Counted from the first letter of the stretch, positions 1-8,775 are shown. The stretch: DNA of 61,015 bases from JBGRPZ01 sp041725955 (GCA_041725955.1 JBGRQE010000013.1:1-61015); one strand, 5' to 3'. Numbers and translations are program-made. Notes: a model not told the origin generated them from the letters alone.

Positions 1-50
1 GTTTCTTTGCTTTATGGGCTTGTATTACAGTAAAATGTAAAGTAAAAAAA

Positions 51-110
51 TATTCGCGATTTATAATATCTTTTTGAGGTTTTTTGCCTTATTACTATGA
101 ATCGCGAATA
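51..110. terminator. Long-loop inverted repeat after yggS
   Basis: An 11-bp perfect inverted repeat (TATTCGCGATT at 51-61, AATCGCGAATA at 100-110) encloses a 38-nt AT-rich loop. The arms are flanked by an A run on the left and a T run on the right. It lies just after the yggS stop on the minus strand and would give a T tract in either direction, so a bidirectional terminator is the simplest reading. The loop is long for a terminator; a small structured RNA is possible. Positions 1-50 hold nothing else recognisable. Confidence 0.45.
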
Positions 111-137
111 AATATTTTTTTGTAATGTTATATTTAT

Positions 138-812
138 CTACTTACTATAATTTCTTGCTCCGAAAATACTTGATCCGATACGGACATTGGTACTTCCTGC
201 TTCAATAGCCAGTTGATAATCGTTTGACATTCCCATAGAAATTGTATCGAAAGAGCTTTCCGATTCAAAATAGCTTTCTTTAACCTTATGGAAGTAGGTT
301 TTAAGTTGCTTAAATTCGCTTAGTACTTGTTCTTGATTATCAGTATTGGTAGCCATTCCCATTACCCCGCGTATACGTATATTGCTTAAGTTGTTTTCGC
401 GTATTTGCTGAATCAATTCGATGGCTTCCTTATAATCGCATCCAAATTTTGATTCTTCTTCAGCTATATAAAATTGAATCAAAACATCAATGCATCTATT
501 ATTTTTTGCTGCCTCTTTGTTTATCTTTTCCATAAGCTTAAAGCTATCTACAGCTTCGATTATAGAAACATAGGGGGCAATATATTTTACTTTATTAGTT
601 TGTAGGTGCCCAATAAAATGCCATTCTATATCTGATGGCAGGCTTTGTGCCTTTTGTGCCATTTCCTGAGCTTTGTTTTCACCAAATATTCTTTGGCCAG
701 CATCATAGGCTTCTTCTAAGTTTTCAATGGGTTTGGTTTTTGAAACAGCCACCAAACAAACATTCTCTGGAATGGTTTTTCTTATTTCCTCTAAGTTGCC
801 TTTTATACTCAT
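138..812 (-). CDS. YggS/PLPBP family pyridoxal phosphate homeostasis protein
   Basis: This 224-aa protein is a full-length member of the YggS/PLPBP (COG0325) family. These proteins have a single alanine-racemase-like barrel, bind pyridoxal phosphate, and help keep vitamin B6 and amino-acid pools balanced without known catalysis. The PLP lysine is expected at residue 25 in AVSKTKP. Other family blocks are FGENKAQE near residue 43, WHFIGHLQTNK near 64, and the C-terminal SMGMSNDYQLAIEAGSTNVR phosphate-binding block. It is divergent from the LtaS-like gene, with a matching promoter box upstream on its own strand. Family assignment is secure; the physiological role is known only by homology. Confidence 0.95.
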   Translation of the reverse strand: MSIKGNLEEIRKTIPENVCLVAVSKTKPIENLEEAYDAGQRIFGENKAQEMAQKAQSLPSDIEWHFIGHLQTNKVKYIAPYVSIIEAVDSFKLMEKINKEAAKNNRCIDVLIQFYIAEEESKFGCDYKEAIELIQQIRENNLSNIRIRGVMGMATNTDNQEQVLSEFKQLKTYFHKVKESYFESESSFDTISMGMSNDYQLAIEAGSTNVRIGSSIFGARNYSK

Positions 813-827
813 CGTTTAATTTTTTTG

Positions 828-859
828 CAAAATTAAATTTTTGCTGAAAGCAAATGCAA
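828..859 (-). promoter_or_regulatory. Bacteroidota-type promoter for yggS
   Basis: On the minus strand TAATTTTG (828-835) matches the -7 box TAnnTTTG exactly. A TTG (857-859) stands 21 nt upstream as a partial -33 box. It lies 16 bp before the yggS ATG. Confidence 0.45.
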
Positions 860-881
860 TAGATTAATGTTTATTAAATTT

Positions 882-889
882 TAAATTTG
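882..889 (+). promoter_or_regulatory. -7 box upstream of the LtaS-like gene
   Basis: TAAATTTG matches the Bacteroidota -7 consensus TAnnTTTG and lies about 55 bp before the ATG at 945. No convincing -33 TTTG was found at the expected distance. Confidence 0.4.
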
Positions 890-944
890 TCTTCATATTT
901 AAGAAGCGAATTTTTTCGTTCCTAATGATATTAAATCTAATTGA

Positions 945-2807
945 ATGATACGACTATTAAAATATACAGTTTTACAATTTGTTTTTTGGATTCTCTTTTT
1001 CGCTGTCAATCGCTTAGTATTTCTTCTATACTATATGAAGACAATAAGTATAGAAAATATTGCTTTTTCGGAAGTCCTCAAAACTTTTCCAAATGCTTTT
1101 AAGCTGGATATGTCTACAGCTTGCTATTTTCTTATCCCTAGTTTTATTTTGTTTTTCTTTCAGTCGAGATTAAAGAAAAAGAGATTCTTTTCTATTTTAA
1201 ATGCGGCTATAACTTATCTTTTGATAATTGTATACTCTTTTATTACTGGTGGAGAAATGGGAGTTTATGGCGAATGGAAAACTAAGCTTTCGTATAAGGC
1301 ATTGTCGTACTTTCAACATCCTGCTGAGGTTTATAACTCTACCAGTGTGTTTAGTTTTTTCTTCTTATTAGTTCTTGTTCTTTTGATTATTATAGTATCT
1401 ATATATTCATACAACAGATTTTTCTATTCTAGAGGACTTAATTATGTTAAATTGTGGAAGCATAATATTGCTTATGCCATAATAGCCATACCCTTAATGT
1501 TTATTGGGATTCGTGGAGGATTTCAAGAAATTCCTATTACTCAAAGCGAATCTTATTTTTCAAAACATAATATTCTTAATCTATCTGCAGTAAATAATGC
1601 TTATAATTTGGGGTTAAGTGTTATGGAGACAGGGGAGTTTTTAAACAAAAATCCGTTTATGAGTATGCCCGATGCAGAGGCAGATAAAATAGTTACAGAT
1701 TTATATAAGCTTAAAAAAGATAGTACTTATCAGGTATTAAATACGGCAAAGCCAAATATTGTAATGGTAATTTTGGAAAGCTGGTCGGGAGATTTAATCG
1801 AATCTTTAGGAGGAAAGCCAGGGATTACTCCACGTTTTGCAGAATTGGAAAAAGAAGGCTTGCTTTTTACACAGCATTATTCCAGTGGAAATCGTTCGCA
1901 GCAAGCAATGGCTTCTTTTTTTAGTGGATTTCCTGCAATTCCGGTTACCACAATTACTAATCATCCCGATAAATATCATAATCTGCCTTCAATGATTAAG
2001 CAGTTGAATACAGATGGCTATTCCACTTCATTTTATTTTGGAGGTCAGTTGAATTATGGCAATATCAAGGCATATTTGGTATTCAATGAATTTGGTAAAA
2101 TTGTAGAAGGAGAAGATTTGCCCAAAGACTTGCCTCGCGGTAAACTAGGTGTTCCTGATGGAGATATGTTTCCAGAGCATATTAAAGCCTTGAATAAAGA
2201 AAAACAACCTTTTTATTCTGCCATATTTACATTGAGTTCTCATTCGCCATATGATCAACCTATGAAGCCTGTGATTGATTGGGCAGGAAATGAAAATCCG
2301 TTTATAAATTCAGCTTACTATTCCGATCGTTCATTGGGTGAATATATGGCAAAGGCCAAGCAGCAGGATTGGTATAAGAACACCTTATTTGTTATAGTTG
2401 CCGATCATAGCCATAATACCTATAGAAATTGGCCTTTAGAATCTTTTGTATATCATAAAGTTCCCTTATTATTATGTGGTGGTGCTTTGAAACAGGAGTA
2501 TAGAGGAAAGCAAGATTCAAGGATAGTTATGAATACAGATATTACCTCTAGTATTTTGACTCAGCTGGGTTTAAGTTCGAATGATTACCCTTATAGTAAA
2601 AATTTGTTTGATTATTATTGTCCTGAATTTGCTTATTTTGAGTTGAATAATGGCTTTGGATGGAAGACAAAAAAAGGAGAATTTATATATAACAAAGAGA
2701 TTGAAAGGCCATATCTTGAAAAAGTAGATTCATTAAATAGAGATACGCTACTGATTCAGGGAAAAGCATATTCTCAAAAAGTGTTTAAAGATTTTATAGA
2801 TTTATAA
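945..2807 (+). CDS. LTA synthase-like sulfatase-fold membrane phosphotransferase
   Basis: This 620-aa protein has about five N-terminal membrane segments (roughly residues 5-30, 58-75, 82-100, 130-155, 170-190) and a large extracytoplasmic domain of the alkaline phosphatase/sulfatase fold. That is the layout of LtaS/MdoB-type phosphoglycerol or phosphoethanolamine transferases. Metal and catalytic motifs are NIVMVILESWSGD near residue 277, the nucleophile block SGNRSQQAMAS near 317 and the late VADHSHN near 486. The nucleophile position carries Ser where LtaS uses Thr. Bacteroidota lack lipoteichoic acid, so the substrate is probably a periplasmic glycan or lipid head group (inference). It appears monocistronic, followed by a palindromic hairpin. 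Confidence 0.85.
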   Translation: MIRLLKYTVLQFVFWILFFAVNRLVFLLYYMKTISIENIAFSEVLKTFPNAFKLDMSTACYFLIPSFILFFFQSRLKKKRFFSILNAAITYLLIIVYSFITGGEMGVYGEWKTKLSYKALSYFQHPAEVYNSTSVFSFFFLLVLVLLIIIVSIYSYNRFFYSRGLNYVKLWKHNIAYAIIAIPLMFIGIRGGFQEIPITQSESYFSKHNILNLSAVNNAYNLGLSVMETGEFLNKNPFMSMPDAEADKIVTDLYKLKKDSTYQVLNTAKPNIVMVILESWSGDLIESLGGKPGITPRFAELEKEGLLFTQHYSSGNRSQQAMASFFSGFPAIPVTTITNHPDKYHNLPSMIKQLNTDGYSTSFYFGGQLNYGNIKAYLVFNEFGKIVEGEDLPKDLPRGKLGVPDGDMFPEHIKALNKEKQPFYSAIFTLSSHSPYDQPMKPVIDWAGNENPFINSAYYSDRSLGEYMAKAKQQDWYKNTLFVIVADHSHNTYRNWPLESFVYHKVPLLLCGGALKQEYRGKQDSRIVMNTDITSSILTQLGLSSNDYPYSKNLFDYYCPEFAYFELNNGFGWKTKKGEFIYNKEIERPYLEKVDSLNRDTLLIQGKAYSQKVFKDFIDL

Positions 2808-2812
2808 AAGAG

Positions 2813-2830
2813 AAATCACTTAAGTGATTT
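2813..2830 (+). terminator. Perfect 18-bp palindrome after the LtaS-like gene
   Basis: AAATCACTTAAGTGATTT is a perfect palindrome six bases after the stop codon, with a T7 run at about 2838-2844. It is probably a terminator. An operator for the following His-rich gene is an alternative. Confidence 0.5.
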
Positions 2831-2896
2831 TAAGTACTTTTTTTGAAATTGGTCTTTGAACTTGGAAAAGACAAAGAATCGTGCTATTATTGCTGC

Positions 2897-3322
2897 ATGA
2901 AGAGTGGGGGGAATCAAATTAAAGTTTTTTTCTTATTATTTTCATTATGCTTCTTATTGATGCATGATGCGATTCCTCATATACATAGGATTACACACTT
3001 TCATCATCATTCACAACTGTCGCTTAACAATGATTTGTTAATTCCGATTTCCGAAAAATCATCTGTTGATGAGCTTCATGTAGAACATGCACCATTTTCT
3101 TCTTATATTTTAAGAGGGCATGTAAAGTCGAATATTCCACATGCAACAATGACGGTAGGTATACACTATGCTTACTCCATGATTGGTGTTTTGCTATCAT
3201 TATTTTTGATTTTTGATATTTTTCTTCAGTCAAAGAAGAAAATATTCTACAATTGGGTAAATGATAGCCTGAGTTGTATCTATATTCAAAAGCCTCAGCT
3301 AAGAGGACCTCCTGTAATTTAG
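2897..3322 (+). CDS. Small His-rich membrane-associated protein, possible metal handling
   Basis: This 141-aa protein is not a family I can name. I chose the ATG at 2897, not a TTG at 2843, because it gives a clean N-terminal hydrophobic segment (about residues 8-22, IKVFFLLFSLCFLLMH). A histidine cluster follows at once: His at about 23, 28, 30, 34 and 36-38 (HDAIPHIHRITHFHHH). A second hydrophobic segment, GVLLSLFLIFDIFL, lies near residue 108. The layout of exported His-rich loop plus membrane anchor resembles metal-binding accessory proteins. It sits directly before a HupE/UreJ-like gene, which supports a role with metal ions. The function is inference. Confidence 0.6.
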   Translation: MKSGGNQIKVFFLLFSLCFLLMHDAIPHIHRITHFHHHSQLSLNNDLLIPISEKSSVDELHVEHAPFSSYILRGHVKSNIPHATMTVGIHYAYSMIGVLLSLFLIFDIFLQSKKKIFYNWVNDSLSCIYIQKPQLRGPPVI

Positions 3323-3333
3323 TCATTTCCAGA

Positions 3334-3357
3334 AAAATAGGCTGAGTCTAGCCTTTT
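3334..3357 (+). terminator. Short hairpin between the His-rich gene and the HupE-like gene
   Basis: AGGCT (3339-3343) and AGCCT (3350-3354) form a short stem, flanked by A's on the left and TTTT on the right. It could attenuate or end transcription before the HupE/UreJ-like gene. Confidence 0.4.
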
Positions 3358-3432
3358 GTAAAAGAAACAATTATTTTATTATTTATTAGTTTTCGTTCAG
3401 CATTTGAGCGGAAGGATATATCATTCATTATT

Positions 3433-4122
3433 ATGAGCATAAAACGAGTTTTATCCTTTTTGGGGGTAATTATATTCTCTATGTTATGTTTGAGTGGGTA
3501 TGCACATGGTGTAGATGAAAATACTCAGTCTTTTTTAACAGGGAATTCAGGGATTGCATTTGGTCCTTTCTTATATATTGGGGCAAAGCATATGATAACA
3601 GGTTATGATCACTTACTGTTTTTAGTAGGAGTAATCTTTTTCCTATACAGGCCTAAGGAAGTACTACTATATGTTAGTTTCTTTACTATAGGTCATAGTA
3701 CAACATTACTTTTGGGAGTAATGGCAGATATTGCAATTAATCCTTATTTGATTGATGCAATTATTGCAATGTCAATTGTTTACAAAGGTTTTGATAATTT
3801 AGGGGGATTTAAATTGCTTTTTGGTAAGCAACCTAATACCAAGGCTGCTGTTTTGATTTTTGGTTTATTCCATGGATTTGGTTTAGCAAGTAAACTTCAA
3901 GAATTTAAGTTTGATAGAGATGGTCTTTTTGCAAATCTATTAGGTTTTAATATAGGAGTAGAAATTGGTCAGTTTATTGCTCTAACTATTGTTATTGCAG
4001 TAATTAGTCTTTGGAGAAAACATTCAAGCTATTTAAAGTTTAGCACTTTGACCAATACCTTGCTTATGGCAGCAGGATTTTTACTATTAGGGTTTCAGTT
4101 AACATCATATTTCGTTTCATAA
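3433..4122 (+). CDS. HupE/UreJ-like membrane protein
   Basis: This 229-aa protein has an N-terminal signal-like segment and about six membrane helices, and resembles the second HupE/UreJ family (HupE_UreJ_2). Conserved His/Asp motifs of the family are visible: GYDHLLFL near residue 58, TIGHSTTL near 86 and FGLFHGFGLA near 145, arranged as an intramembrane metal site. HupE/UreJ proteins near hydrogenase or urease genes move nickel. No such enzymes occur in this window, so the cargo here is open (nickel, cobalt, zinc or copper). It is preceded by a His-rich small protein and followed after 10 bp by a membrane-anchored protein, probably as one unit. Confidence 0.75.
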   Translation: MSIKRVLSFLGVIIFSMLCLSGYAHGVDENTQSFLTGNSGIAFGPFLYIGAKHMITGYDHLLFLVGVIFFLYRPKEVLLYVSFFTIGHSTTLLLGVMADIAINPYLIDAIIAMSIVYKGFDNLGGFKLLFGKQPNTKAAVLIFGLFHGFGLASKLQEFKFDRDGLFANLLGFNIGVEIGQFIALTIVIAVISLWRKHSSYLKFSTLTNTLLMAAGFLLLGFQLTSYFVS

Positions 4123-4132
4123 AAGATAAGTC

Positions 4133-4777
4133 ATGTCAGAATTAAATAATACGCAAGCAGAAAAAAAGAAGATAATTAGAGCAAGTATACTATCAGTTAT
4201 TATTGGTGGATTTTTATTGGTAGGGGCATTGTTACCAGCAGAATTTGGAATAGATCCTTTGGGTATAGGTAAGTTTATGGGATTTAATAAACTATATGCT
4301 GCCAAAGGTGAAGTTATGCCTAAGCCTGAAAACCTGATTAAGCAGGAAAAAAGCACTTATCCATTAATTTATATGAATGAAGCAGGTTGTAATCCAGAAG
4401 TATTACCTCCAAGTGAAGGTTCTTTTCTTGTTGCTTCAAAATCATATATTGATCGTAAAGACGAGCTTGAGATTGTTATTCCAGCAGGTAAAGGGTTGGA
4501 GTATAAGATAAATATGAATAAGTATGGAAAAGTAAAGTATGAGTGGGTTGCTAATCAGAGCGATTTATTCTTTGATTTTCATGGTGAATATAATGAAAAG
4601 GAGCATCATGCAAATGTATTTTACGAAAGTTATACTGTTGCTTATTCAAATAATATGGTAGGAACATTTACTGCACCATTTGATGGTCGTCATGGATGGT
4701 ATTTCAAAAATATTTCTGATAAGGATGTAAAGGTAACCTTAAAGTTAAAGGGGAGTTATGAGCTAATTGAAGCTTAA
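4133..4777 (+). CDS. Single-pass membrane-anchored protein paired with HupE/UreJ
   Basis: This 214-aa protein has one membrane helix near residues 20-40 (ILSVIIGGFLLVGALLPAEF). The conserved-looking phrase EFGIDPLGIG follows and then an extracytoplasmic domain of about 150 residues, predicted to be mostly beta strand. Its C-terminal half has several His and aromatic residues (DFHGEYNEKEHHANVF, FDGRHGWYF). I recall similar anchor proteins lying next to HupE/UreJ-type genes in other phyla, which fits this 10-bp spacing. It could be the extracytoplasmic partner that presents or receives the metal ion. No enzymatic motif is visible, so the function is not assigned. Confidence 0.65.
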   Translation: MSELNNTQAEKKKIIRASILSVIIGGFLLVGALLPAEFGIDPLGIGKFMGFNKLYAAKGEVMPKPENLIKQEKSTYPLIYMNEAGCNPEVLPPSEGSFLVASKSYIDRKDELEIVIPAGKGLEYKINMNKYGKVKYEWVANQSDLFFDFHGEYNEKEHHANVFYESYTVAYSNNMVGTFTAPFDGRHGWYFKNISDKDVKVTLKLKGSYELIEA

Positions 4778-4820
4778 TTTAAGGTTTTTGTTTGTAATGT
4801 GTAATTTCACTTTTGTGAAA

Positions 4821-4857
4821 AAAGGGAATGCCGGATCATATGATCTGGATTCCCTTT
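4821..4857. terminator. Bidirectional terminator between the anchor protein and lon
   Basis: A long, slightly bulged stem starts AAAGGGAAT (4821) and ends ATTCCCTTT (4857), with GGATCAT/ATGATCT in the middle. A smaller stem TTTCAC-TTTT-GTGAAA precedes it at 4804-4819. The flanking genes converge here. Confidence 0.8.
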
Positions 4858-4886
4858 GTTATTTTTTAGAGATTGGTTTGTAAAAA

Positions 4887-7388
4887 CTAATCTTTCTTTT
4901 TGTCTTTCTTGATTTCCAGTTTAAGAGGGTTCTTAACCTTTTCTTTGAGTAGCGCAAAGTCTGTAACCTCAAGCATATTATCTACAAAATGGAAGTTCAG
5001 ACCTTTTATATATTCTGGTTCGATTTCCATAATGTCTTTTTCATTCTCTTTAGAGAGAACGATATTCTTTATAGTTGCTCTTTTGGCTGCTAAAATCTTC
5101 TCTTTGATTCCACCTACAGGAAGTACTTTTCCTCTTAAAGTAATTTCACCAGTCATTGCAATTTTCTGTCTTACTTTTCTTTGAGTAAAGGCAGAGGCTA
5201 ATGCTGTAAACATGGTTACACCTGCTGATGGACCATCTTTAGGAGTAGCGCCTTCTGGTACGTGAATATGTACATTCCAGTCTTCGAATACTTCAGGTTT
5301 AATATCAAACTTATCGGAATGTGCTTTTAGATATTCATATGCCAATGTGGCAGATTCCTTCATCACATCACCAAGATTACCTGTAATCTTAAGCATTCCT
5401 TTACCACGGCTTAAGCTAACCTCGATAAAAAGAATCTCTCCACCAACTTGAGTCCATGCTAATCCTGTTACAACTCCAGGTACATCATTGCTGATTGATT
5501 TCTCTTTTTGAAAGATAGGCTGACCTAGGATTTCTTTTATGTCTTCTTGAGATAAAACAGGGTTAAACTCTTTGTCCATTACAACAAACCTTGCTTTATT
5601 ACGGATTACTTTTGCAATGGTCTTTTCAAGCTTACGTACACCTGATTCTTTGGTATAGCTTTCGATGATTCTTTCGATTACATCATCCTTAAAACATAGA
5701 TGAGAATCCTCCATTCCATGTTCCTTAAGCTGTTTAGGGATAAGGTGACGTTTTGCAATTTCCAGTTTTTCTTCAAGAAGGTAACCGCTAAGATCTATGA
5801 TTTCCATACGATCTCTTAGAGCAGGGTGTATGGTGCTTAAGCTATTTGCTGTAGCGATAAACATGATTTTAGACAAATCAAATTCTACTTCAAGATAGTT
5901 GTCGTAGAAGGTTGAGTTTTGTTCAGGATCAAGAATTTCAAGCAATGCTGCCTGAGGGTCGCCATTTATATTGTTACCACTAACCTTATCAATTTCGTCT
6001 AGAACAAATATAGGGTTTGATGTTTTTGCTTTCTTTAGGTTTTGGATTATACGCCCTGGCATAGCACCAATATAAGTTTTTCTATGTCCACGAAGTTCTG
6101 CTTCATCGCGTACACCCCCCAACGACATGCGTATATATTTTCTGTTTATTGAGCGTGCGATGCTTTTTCCTAAAGAAGTTTTACCAACACCAGGAGGGCC
6201 TACAAGGCATAAGATCGGAGATTTCATATCTTGACGAAGTTTGATTACGGCAAGATGTTCAATAATTCTTTCTTTCACCTTTTTTAGACCAAAGTGGTCT
6301 TCGTCTAATACTTCTTGAGCATTATCAAGATTGAAGTTATCCTTGCTGTATTCATTCCATGGAAGCTCTACCAGTAGTTCTAGGTAATTCATTTGGATTG
6401 AATATTCAGCTGCTTGAGGATTTATTCTTTGAAGTTTTTTTAATTCTTTTGTGAAAGTTTCTTTCACGTTATCAGGCCATTTCTGCTTCTTAGCTTTTTC
6501 CTTAAGATCTTCAATTTCCTGAGTATGAGGTTCAGTACCTAACTCCTCTTGAATTGTCTTGAGTTGCTGATTTAAAAGAAAATCCTTTTGCTGTTTATCT
6601 AAATCACTCTTTACTTTATCTTGAATCTTATTTTTAAGTTCAATGATTTTAAGTTCTTTTGATAATAACTCTAATACTTGTTCTGCAGCAGTACGAATAT
6701 TAGGAATTTCAAGGATATCTTGTTTTTCTTCTAATCCAACATTTAAGTTTGAAGAAACAAAATTTATCAGGAATGTATGGCTTTCAATATTTTTTATTGC
6801 AAAGCTAGCTTCAGCAGGAATGTTTGGTGAAGACTTAATAATTTTTATTGCTAAATCCTTTAATGTAGAAACCAATGCGTCGAAGGAGTTGTTAGGTTCC
6901 TCATCTATGGTTTCAAAAGGGGTGATTTTAGCTTTAAAAAAAGGTTCTTCTTGAGTAAATTCCTCGATAGCAAACCTTTTTTTCCCCTGGATAATAACAG
7001 TAGTATTGCCATCAGGCATTTGGAGCATTTTGATAATTTGTGCTGCAGTACCTATCCTGTTTAAATCTTCAGGTTCTGGGTCTTCAATTTCTGCAACCTT
7101 TTGAGAAACTACCCCTATGTTTTTGTCTCCGTTATATGCCTCTTTAATTAATTTAATAGATTTTTCACGACCAACAGTAATTGGAATAACAACACCAGGA
7201 AATAATACTGTATTACGCAAAGGTAAAATGGGTAATTCATCTGGTATGTCCTGTGAATTCATTGCTTCCTCATCATCTGTCGACATTAAAGGAATGAATT
7301 CTGCCCCTCCGTCAATCAAATCATTTAAGTTCAAAATATTGTTATTATTGCTAAAAGGATTGTCCATTAAATATATAATTTCGGTCAT
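4887..7388 (-). CDS. lon: ATP-dependent protease Lon
   Basis: This 833-aa protein is a complete LonA protease, which unfolds and degrades damaged and regulatory proteins in the cytoplasm. In order it has the N-terminal substrate-binding domain (from LPILPLRNTVLFPGV near residue 52), a coiled-coil segment rich in Lys/Glu/Gln, an AAA+ module with Walker A GPPGVGKTS near 396 and the Walker B-like IFVLDEIDK, and the C-terminal peptidase. The Ser-Lys dyad lies in KDGPSAGVTMF near 717 and GGIKEKILAAKRA near 760. The C-terminus is very lysine-rich. A second Met eight codons in (7367) is an alternative start. It stands alone between terminators. Confidence 0.97.
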   Translation of the reverse strand: MTEIIYLMDNPFSNNNNILNLNDLIDGGAEFIPLMSTDDEEAMNSQDIPDELPILPLRNTVLFPGVVIPITVGREKSIKLIKEAYNGDKNIGVVSQKVAEIEDPEPEDLNRIGTAAQIIKMLQMPDGNTTVIIQGKKRFAIEEFTQEEPFFKAKITPFETIDEEPNNSFDALVSTLKDLAIKIIKSSPNIPAEASFAIKNIESHTFLINFVSSNLNVGLEEKQDILEIPNIRTAAEQVLELLSKELKIIELKNKIQDKVKSDLDKQQKDFLLNQQLKTIQEELGTEPHTQEIEDLKEKAKKQKWPDNVKETFTKELKKLQRINPQAAEYSIQMNYLELLVELPWNEYSKDNFNLDNAQEVLDEDHFGLKKVKERIIEHLAVIKLRQDMKSPILCLVGPPGVGKTSLGKSIARSINRKYIRMSLGGVRDEAELRGHRKTYIGAMPGRIIQNLKKAKTSNPIFVLDEIDKVSGNNINGDPQAALLEILDPEQNSTFYDNYLEVEFDLSKIMFIATANSLSTIHPALRDRMEIIDLSGYLLEEKLEIAKRHLIPKQLKEHGMEDSHLCFKDDVIERIIESYTKESGVRKLEKTIAKVIRNKARFVVMDKEFNPVLSQEDIKEILGQPIFQKEKSISNDVPGVVTGLAWTQVGGEILFIEVSLSRGKGMLKITGNLGDVMKESATLAYEYLKAHSDKFDIKPEVFEDWNVHIHVPEGATPKDGPSAGVTMFTALASAFTQRKVRQKIAMTGEITLRGKVLPVGGIKEKILAAKRATIKNIVLSKENEKDIMEIEPEYIKGLNFHFVDNMLEVTDFALLKEKVKNPLKLEIKKDKKKD

Positions 7389-7511
7389 TATGACAGTGTA
7401 AACATTCTTTTTCTCTCCAACAAAAAGAAGTGTCAGCCTTTTTGTTATTTAATTGCCTGAAAATAAAGACTTCCATGTAGTTGGATTCTTTTATAAGACA
7501 AGGATAATGCC

Positions 7512-7535
7512 AAAAGGAGCTATATAGCTCCTTTT
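7512..7535 (-). terminator. Terminator of the alternative glmU gene
   Basis: AAAAGGAGCT-ATAT-AGCTCCTTTT is a perfect 10-bp stem about 20 bp after the stop codon of the minus-strand nucleotidyltransferase gene. Confidence 0.8.
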
Positions 7536-7556
7536 TATATTAAAACGATAAGATAA

Positions 7557-8744
7557 TTATATCCTTTTATTTTTTATAGTTAGATTATGGATGTAGGTAA
7601 AGATATCTTTATCCTCCTTACCGAAATCTTTATTCCTACGGGAAAATACAACTTCAGCTACTTTTAGGGCTTTATTTAAATTAAAGTTTGCAATACCACT
7701 CACAGGACCTCCCCATGAGAATGATGGAACAAAGTTTCTATGAAAGCCACAACCAAAGATATTTGCATTTACGCCTACAACAGTACCTGTATTAAACATT
7801 GTATTAATTCCGGATTTAGAATGGTCGCCCATAATTAAACCACAAAATTGTACTCCTGTATCTACAAAAGATTCGTCGGGATAGCTCCATAAACGTACAT
7901 TTTCATAAGTGTTTTTTAGGTTAGAAGTGTTTGTGTCGGCTCCCAAATTACACCATTCTCCAAGAACAGAGTTTCCTAAATAACCATCATGAGCTTTGTT
8001 GCTATAGCCAAATATAACAGAGTTTCCAACTTCGCCACCAACTTTACAATGAGGGCCGATTGTGGTTGCGCCATAAATTTTTGCATCCATTTTTAGAGTA
8101 GAACTTTCGCAAAGAGCAAAAGGGCCTCTAATTTTCGATCCTTCCATTACTGTGGTGTTTTTACCTATGTAAATTGGTCCCTCAGTAGCATTTAATATAG
8201 AGCATTCGATTTTAGCTCCCTCTTCGATAAATATTTTATCTCCAAAGCAAGTGTTTGTATTGCTTATTTTTGCAGATTTTCTTCCTTTGGTAAGTAGTTC
8301 GAAATCATCTTGTATTGCCAAGTGATTCAAAGAGAAAATATCCCATACATTATTTAGTTTAAGGTATTTTGACTTTGTTTGTACCTCACAACTTTTTTCA
8401 TGCTCACTTTCACATCCCTTATTGAGTTCGTCTTTATGAACACGCATAGCGATAACATTATTTCCGTCAATAAGGGTTTGGTTTGATTGTAAGTTATTGA
8501 TCTCTTCAACAAGTTCTGTGGTAGGGCATATAGAGCCATTTATCAGAATATTGTTTTCTTCTTTTTTTATAGGAAATTTTTGAGATAAATAATCCTCTGT
8601 TAAGTAAGAAGTTTCTGAATTTAAGTATTTCTCCCATTTTTCTTTAATCGTTAAAATTCCAAATCGAATTTCAGCGATTGGTCTAGTGAAGGTGAGTGGG
8701 AGTAGGTAGTTTCTTCGGTAATTATCAAACAATATATAGTTCAT
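7557..8744 (-). CDS. Alternative GlmU-type sugar nucleotidyltransferase/acetyltransferase
   Basis: This 395-aa protein resembles the Bacteroidota GlmU substitute (the TIGR03991-type family), thought to make UDP-N-acetylglucosamine from glucosamine-1-phosphate. The N-terminal half opens MNYILFDNYRRNYLLPLTFT and has the family's RPIAEIRFG block near residue 21, not the classical GlmU pyrophosphorylase signature. The C-terminal half (from about residue 165) is a left-handed beta helix of hexapeptide repeats (IYIGKNTTV, ATTIGPHCKVGGEV, GLIMGDHSKSGINT). The region at about residues 60-130 is poor in recognisable motifs. It ends at its own terminator. The exact reaction is inferred from the family. 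Confidence 0.85.
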   Translation of the reverse strand: MNYILFDNYRRNYLLPLTFTRPIAEIRFGILTIKEKWEKYLNSETSYLTEDYLSQKFPIKKEENNILINGSICPTTELVEEINNLQSNQTLIDGNNVIAMRVHKDELNKGCESEHEKSCEVQTKSKYLKLNNVWDIFSLNHLAIQDDFELLTKGRKSAKISNTNTCFGDKIFIEEGAKIECSILNATEGPIYIGKNTTVMEGSKIRGPFALCESSTLKMDAKIYGATTIGPHCKVGGEVGNSVIFGYSNKAHDGYLGNSVLGEWCNLGADTNTSNLKNTYENVRLWSYPDESFVDTGVQFCGLIMGDHSKSGINTMFNTGTVVGVNANIFGCGFHRNFVPSFSWGGPVSGIANFNLNKALKVAEVVFSRRNKDFGKEDKDIFTYIHNLTIKNKRI

Positions 8745-8767
8745 AAGATTAAGGTTTTTTTATTCTC

Positions 8768-8775
8768 CAAAGGTA
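8768..8775 (-). promoter_or_regulatory. -7 box upstream of the alternative glmU gene
   Basis: On the minus strand the sequence is TACCTTTG, an exact TAnnTTTG match 24 bp before the start codon. No good -33 box was found at the usual distance. Confidence 0.4.

Noticed and set aside
3024..3326. 100-aa open frame antisense to the His-rich gene
   Set aside because: The sense gene has a clear hydrophobic N-terminus and His cluster; the antisense frame has no such features.
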